Part shown: positions 59,029 to 64,000 of the stretch, piece by piece
Layout: the number at the start of each line of letters is the position of its first letter
Numbering within the stretch: position 1 is the first letter of the stretch
From: Eutypella sp. D-1
Lineage: Eukaryota; Ascomycota; Sordariomycetes; Xylariales; Diatrypaceae
Length of the DNA: 64,000 bases
Reading direction: 5' to 3'
Assembly: GCA_023313575.1 (NCBI GenBank)
Contig: JAJTTP010000017.1
Location: 310,001 to 374,000, forward strand
Translations under genes and position numbers: made by a program
Notes under the pieces: model-generated
Databases searched by the model: none
The model's input: the letters and a program-made list of their open reading frames with translations, nothing else
Told to the model about the DNA's origin: nothing

Positions 59029-61141
59029 ATGCCCTTCTCATCCTCATCCCCATCCTCGTCTTCATCGAGGTCATCCTCTTCATCCTCGACCCGTCGTATC
59101 AAGCCATACGTCTCCGACCAGCGATCAGACAACAACTTGAGTCACGATACTTCGCAGGCGGAGGCTGCCGATCCTCCAAATGAGAGCTCTCCTCTCCTCG
59201 CGCCCACTTGGATAGAGCCAGAGCCTATCGACGACGATTTGTTTCTTGACCACGACCCACACGATGGGCCCGATTCATCTGATGATGAATTCCAGAAGAC
59301 GAAGAGCATCTGGTACCTGATCCTGGCCACCATAGGGATCGGGGGGCTGCAGATGGCCTGGGCGAGCGAACTATCCAACGGCTCCCCCTACCTGCTCTCA
59401 CTCGGCCTGAGCAAGTCCCATCTGTCCCTTGCTTGGGTCGCTGGCCCGCTTACCGGGACCTTGGTGCAGCCTCTGGTCGGGATGCTAAGCGATAACTCGA
59501 GGATCCGATGGGGGAAACGCAAGCCCTTCATCCTAGGCGGGGCCGTGGCCACAGTCTTTTTCTTGCTATTTCTGTCTTGGAGCAAGGAGATCATGGCCGG
59601 CTTTATCCGCTTGTTCGGAGCTGATCCGACATCCAAAGGCGGAAAGATCGCTACCATAGTCGTGGCGGTGTCATGCATTTACTTCCTTGACGTCGCCCTC
59701 AATACAGGTTCGTGTACACTATGTATAGTCTCATCCAGCTCGGGACAGGCACTAACATATCATCAGTCCAGGCGACGATCAGGGCGTTCATCGTAGAAAC
59801 ATCGCCTTCTCACCAGCAAGGTAAGCCTTCTTTGGCGTCTCGATCATCAAAAAGTAGTCCCAGTCTTTGCTCATGATGTCTTCAGAACAGGTTAATTCGA
59901 TGGCCAGTAGACTCCTGGGTATTGGCAACATCGTAGGTTTCTTGGCCGGATATATCGATCTCCCGAAACACCTATGGTGGCTTGGGCACACGCAATTCCA
60001 GATACTTTCCGCCCTCGCTTGCTTTGCGCTTTGTTCCACGGTGCTGTTGAGTGCCATCTTCGTTCCTGAGCGGGATCCCACGAAAGAGCCACCAACGTAC
60101 AAACCCCGGCTCGGCCTGGTCAGCTTTTTCACGAGGATATTCTCTTCGATAAAACACCTCCCTCCCCAGACGCGCAACGTATGCATCGTACAATTTTGTG
60201 CCTGGATCGGGTTGTTCCCCCCGCTGTTTTACACCACGACCTTCGTAGCCGACTTGTACGTCCAGCCCTATCTCGAAGAAAACCCGCACATGACTCCCGC
60301 GGAACTTGATGAGCTATACGAACGAGCGACCCGAGTCGGCACCTTCGCTCTGCTACTCTACTCCGTTACGAGTCTCGCGACAAATATCATACTACCTTCC
60401 TTCATAGACCCCACTTTCGACAACGAGCTTATCGTAAGTAATACTCCCGACGAAGCTCCGGGGATCATCAATGCCCACAAGTCAGAGAGAAGGGACTCCA
60501 AGCGATGGCTTGTCATACCTGGTCTCACCCTCAAGCGGGCGTGGATGATTTCCCACATCCTCTTCGCCGCCTCGATGTTCTGCGCGCCTTTCATCCGGAC
60601 AGTCGGCGCCGCTAACGCCATCATCGGCATCTTCGGCATTACATGGGCCATGACGCTTTGGGCTCCATGGGCAATCATCAGTGCGGAAATCAGCCAACGT
60701 GATCTCCTCATCCGAACCCAAAAGCAGCGCCTGCTTCGCGCCGCCGCCGCCGCCACCGCAATTGACCAAGAAGGCGAGGGGTCGGCCAGTGTGCAGGGCT
60801 CCCGCAACGACGCGGAGCGTCTCCTGCAGGCGGAGGCGGAATCCAACGAGACGGGCGTCATCATGGGCATCCACAACATGGCGATCGCGGCACCGCAGTT
60901 CATCGCCACTATAGTCTGCAGCCTCGTCTTCGGCATGTCAGAGAAGCCGCGCGGCGTCCCCGGCGACCGCAGCATCGCCATCTCCTTCGCCGTCGGCGGC
61001 TTCTTCGTCTTCCTCGCCTCCTTCCTCGTCCTCCGTATCAGGGACGACGTCCCCGTCGGCGACACGTTCGCTGCAGTGGAGCTGGGAGGAGGCGGCTCTC
61101 GTGCCGGTGGCGGCGACGATGCCGATAAGGGGACTGACTAG
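59029..61141 (+). CDS. Sucrose/alpha-glucoside-type transporter (GPH/MFS, SUT-like)
   Basis: Proton-coupled disaccharide carrier of the glycoside-pentoside-hexuronide group (plant SUT, fission-yeast Sut1 and animal SLC45 relatives). Exons: 59029-59707, 59767-59820 and 59886-61141 (1989 nt, 662 aa). A Ser-rich cytosolic N-terminus (about 1-100) precedes 12 membrane segments. Family marks are GGLQMAWASELSNGSPYLLSLGLS in TM1, WVAGPLTGTLVQPLVGMLSD, the RIRWGKRKPFIL loop and the LNTVQATIRAFIVETSP segment across the two introns. A long central loop and a Gly-rich C-terminus follow. The start is the ATG after GAAAAA at 59029 (MPFSSS). The frame extends upstream, but without a better start. It lies in tandem upstream of a secreted glucanase, which fits saprotrophic or plant-associated sugar use (inference). 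Confidence 0.9.
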
Positions 61142-62454
61142 GTAGCCTAGAATACGACATGCGTGCAAGGAGACTGAACCGCCCGGATTTGATTATCATT
61201 CAACACTAGCAAACTACTGCGATTTACTGTCTACTTCCTTAGCCTGTATGATATGTTAATTTGGAGTTTTGTGGGAATCTGAGGTTGTTTTACTGGATGC
61301 TTGCGGGGCGTTTATTGCGTAGGGCTGGCGGTTTTGTCTGGATCGTGGCGTTTTGCACATTACAATTATATACAGACAGCATTGCAATATTGGCCGGTAG
61401 CACTGACTCAATCAAAGCGTATTGAATTAATTATCTATCTTTGTATACTGTGCTTCATTCAGGCTGGACAGCCACTGTAGCGCTACCCTATATTTGACGA
61501 TCGAAACAGCCAGGCTCCCACAGCACCCACTGGACCACTCAGGCTATAGACAAAATCAGTGTGTTAAATGCCTATATACTCATGGGAGAGCTTCGCCCGG
61601 GTTATAGTAACTCGAATTCTCGACCATACAACATACACGAAATGCTCATTTAAAACATACCTACCGGCCACCACTATATCCAGCCGTGTCGTATCAAGCC
61701 CATAAGACCGCTCTAGAAGGCCATATATCGCGGGCGGAAGAACCGATGGCTCCGTAAGACTGAGATTACAAACAGCGTTCGCCTTTTCATGCCGACACAC
61801 AACAACCTTTCTCAGACCAACCTAACCCCCCCCCCCCCAGCGGGACACGCACCCAAGCGATTACAGGCTAAACTCGATGCACGGTGCGCGTGCGCCACGT
61901 CAAAAAATGATGTTGTGTGCCTAAACTTTGAGCTGGAATATATCCCTGCGGAGACCGTTTTTCCGTGATCTGTTGCTTATTCGATGATCTAAGTACGCCT
62001 CTCCTCTTAATTTCCCCCCCGGACGACCTCGCCGCGGCCCGGTCACGCCTTGCTCGATATTGGGCTCTAGCCCCTTAGAGACCTCCCGGGAATACGGTGC
62101 GATCACATGTTCGGCATCGCCCCTCGCAGTCAGGGAAGTTCATGCGTCCAAATGCGAGTTTGTGGCTTGAAGGACTAGGCGGAGGCAATCGGGGGAAGGG
62201 GGGAAGGGGGGTTAGGTTAAGATCTGGATCGGCGAGCAGAACCTGTGTGTGTCTACGCTTCTTATATATAGCTCGGGGGGAGCTCCTGAAGATCTTTACC
62301 TTTCCTGGGAGACCTCCTTTTTTTCACCTTTCCCTCTATTCCCCACCATTAACCAACGACCTCCCCGACGCGCCCTAAATCACTGCGTCTGCGTTTCCAT
62401 ACCTAGCTCGCATTCCAACCTTTTCCACCCCCTTCCCCTCCCCCTCCTGCAAAA
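61142..62454. other. Intergenic, upstream of GH131
   Basis: Contains a C13 run (61825-61837), G-rich stretches near 62200 and a TATATATA element at 62265-62272, about 185 nt upstream of the GH131 start. A C/T-rich leader lies just before the ATG. No coding-like frame. Confidence 0.6.
62265..62272 (+). promoter_or_regulatory. TATA-like element of GH131 gene
   Basis: TATATATA in otherwise GC-rich DNA, followed by a long pyrimidine-rich stretch up to the ATG at 62455. This is typical of strongly regulated secreted-enzyme genes of filamentous fungi. It was assigned by position only. Confidence 0.4.
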
Positions 62455-63673
62455 ATGAGACTCACGGTCTTGGCGCGAACCGCGCTTCTGGCGGCAGCGG
62501 CGGCGCAGGCCGCCGTGCTTTGGGACGGGCGGTTTAACGACCTCCAGTCGGCGGCCGATCTCAACAAGTGGTCCTGGTCCAACCAGGTCGGGCCCTACCA
62601 GTACTATATTCACGGCAGCGGGCCCGTTGAGCGCTACGTCGCCCTGTCCCCTGACTATAGGAACCCCAACGACACCGTCTCCCGACAGGGAGCCAGGCTC
62701 ACGCTCGATTCTACCGGTGAGTAATTAACCCCAATCGCCCCCCCGCTGTCACCTCATAAAAGCATTAGGCAGGAGGCCGTGAACACACATGTCTGTTTAG
62801 GGGGCAGTGGTACCCGGCATCACAATCTCCAGCATGCGTGCGCCCATCCACTGACACGAACCTATCCACCCCCCCGGGGGCGGCGGCACAGCGTACTGGA
62901 ACGGACAGAACATGCGGCGGATCGAGCTGATCCCGCAGACGAAGGCGGCGATCAACCAGGGGCGGGTGTTCTACCACTTCAGCGCGATGCGGCGGGAGGC
63001 GAACGCGCCGAGCGCGGGCCGCGAGCACCAGATCTGCTTCTTCGAGAGCCACTTCGCCGAGATGAAGTATGGCTGGATCAGCGGCGAGCCCGGCGCCACC
63101 AACCCCAACCTCCAGTTCATGGTCAACCAGCAGTCCCGCTGGAAGACCGAGTGGGTTCCCGGCGTCTGGCATAATATCGCCTTCGAGATCGTGGGTTCCT
63201 CTACTTTTTTTCCTGTTCCCTGCTTTCTGTTTCCGGCCTTGTCAAACAAAATGTGTAGTCTTTTCCGGGTGAGGGGAGAGTGGACTTGGAGGTAATAATG
63301 ACTCGAGTAGATTACGACGTGACTGACCAAAACATTCCCGGGGAATAGCAATTCGGCAGCGGCTCGTCGGTCGGTTTCTGGCACTCGGAGGGCGGTGAGC
63401 CCCTGAAGCAGGTGGTCGCGCCCGTGTCGGCCTCGGCCTCCTCCAACGGCCAGGACTGGCACCTTGGCGTCCTTGAGCTCCAGCGCAGCGGCTACCCCGA
63501 CCAGAACGAGGATTTCTACTTCTCGGGCGTGTACATCGAAAGTGGTCCCATCACTACCGCCATCGGCGGGCCCGGTAAGCTGCTCTCATATCCTAGCCCT
63601 CAGGTTTTCAAATGCAACGGCGCTCGCTGTATAGGGGCAGAATGAAGAATATACTGATCTCAATCTAGCGTGA
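62455..63673 (+). CDS. Secreted glycoside hydrolase family 131 (beta-glucanase)
   Basis: Extracellular broad-specificity beta-glucanase (beta-1,3/1,6 and beta-1,4 activity is reported for GH131). Exons: 62455-62716, 62892-63190, 63349-63574 and a 5-nt last exon 63669-63673 (792 nt, 263 aa). A signal peptide occupies about residues 1-19 (LLAAAAAQA). The mature protein starts AVLWDGRFND and has the GH131 blocks WSWSNQVGPYQYYIHG, AYWNGQNMRRIELIPQT, HQICFFESHFAEMKYGW, WHNIAFEI, WHLGVLELQRSGY and EDFYFSGVYIESG. It ends IGGPA after splicing to the mini-exon (CG plus the TGA stop), supported by a TACTGAT branch site before ATCTAG. There is no carbohydrate-binding module. The introns at 62717-62891 and 63191-63348 are longer than average here. 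The last exon is the least certain part. Confidence 0.9.
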
Positions 63674-64000
63674 GTTTGGTGGGTTCGTTTGTCGGGGATG
63701 AGCCATCTAAAGTCGAAGAGAGTGTGAATGATAGTAAAGATTATACAAAACTAAATGAAATAGTGACGCGTATCATGAAGTGAAGCATGGCCATGTATAA
63801 AATTTTAAATTATAGATGTTATGTCATTAAGAAACCCATTCTACCCGCAGATTAGAGAATGGCGATGGGGCAGGAGAATCGCCGGGTATCCTGTCCAGCC
63901 AGCGTCTTGACGGACCCTCCGCTCTACACATTTGAATTCAAATTGCAATCACTTCATACATGTCCGGGCTGATTATTCACTTGTTTTCCTCCCCACATCT
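63674..64000. other. 3' flank of GH131
   Basis: AT-rich non-coding sequence to the end of the window. No gene seen. Confidence 0.6.

Overview
The window is nuclear DNA of a filamentous ascomycete (Pezizomycotina, most likely Sordariomycetes). Genes are split by short GT-AG introns (mostly 50-80 nt) with CTRAY-type branch sites. Typical fungal families are present: Clr5-domain, 2EXR-domain, DUF1749 hydrolase, GH131, DUF7025-type AAA ATPase and a STAND-like protein. The exon models are mine, built from splice signals, phase and family knowledge. For every multi-exon model except the STAND-like gene, the exon lengths sum to a multiple of three without any break.

Layout. 1-8.8 kb: no supportable gene. 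8.8-14.2 kb (-): full ABCC/MRP (Ycf1-like) transporter in six exons. 15.8-16.8 kb (-): DUF1749 alpha/beta hydrolase. 17.2-20.4 kb (+): TTI1, the HEAT-repeat subunit of the TTT co-chaperone. 20.9-21.4 kb (-): small Clr5-domain protein in three exons. 21.4-29.1 kb: gene-poor. 29.1-31.0 kb (+): amino-acid permease. 32.1-32.5 kb (-): tiny cysteine-rich protein in two exons, easy to miss. 33.1-35.8 kb (-): cullin-4-like scaffold whose true C-terminus lies in a small last exon. 36.6-38.9 kb (-) and 39.7-41.8 kb (+): divergently transcribed AAA ATPase and STAND-like protein with a degenerate P-loop. 43.1-46.6 kb (-): Ark/Prk-type kinase. 48.3-49.9 kb (-): cytochrome b2-type lactate dehydrogenase. 51.1-52.2 kb (-): 2EXR-domain protein. 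55.0-57.3 kb (-): Nhx1-type Na+/H+ exchanger. 59.0-61.1 kb (+): sucrose-type MFS/GPH transporter. 62.5-63.7 kb (+): secreted GH131 glucanase.

The genes do not form one pathway. Most are housekeeping (TTI1, CUL4, Ark kinase, Nhx1) or nutrition and transport genes (permease, sugar carrier, GH131, lactate dehydrogenase, ABCC pump). The accessory part is the AAA/STAND head-to-head pair at 36.6-41.8 kb together with the gene-poor segments. The sugar carrier and GH131 gene are tandem neighbours and could both serve plant-carbohydrate use, but that is only inference.

Recurring non-coding features are poly-C/poly-G runs of 9-17 nt (several inside introns), dispersed TACCTA/TAGGTA motifs, a 24-unit GAA/TTC microsatellite and G-rich arrays upstream of the kinase. 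I found no convincing tRNA, rRNA, CRISPR or intact transposon.
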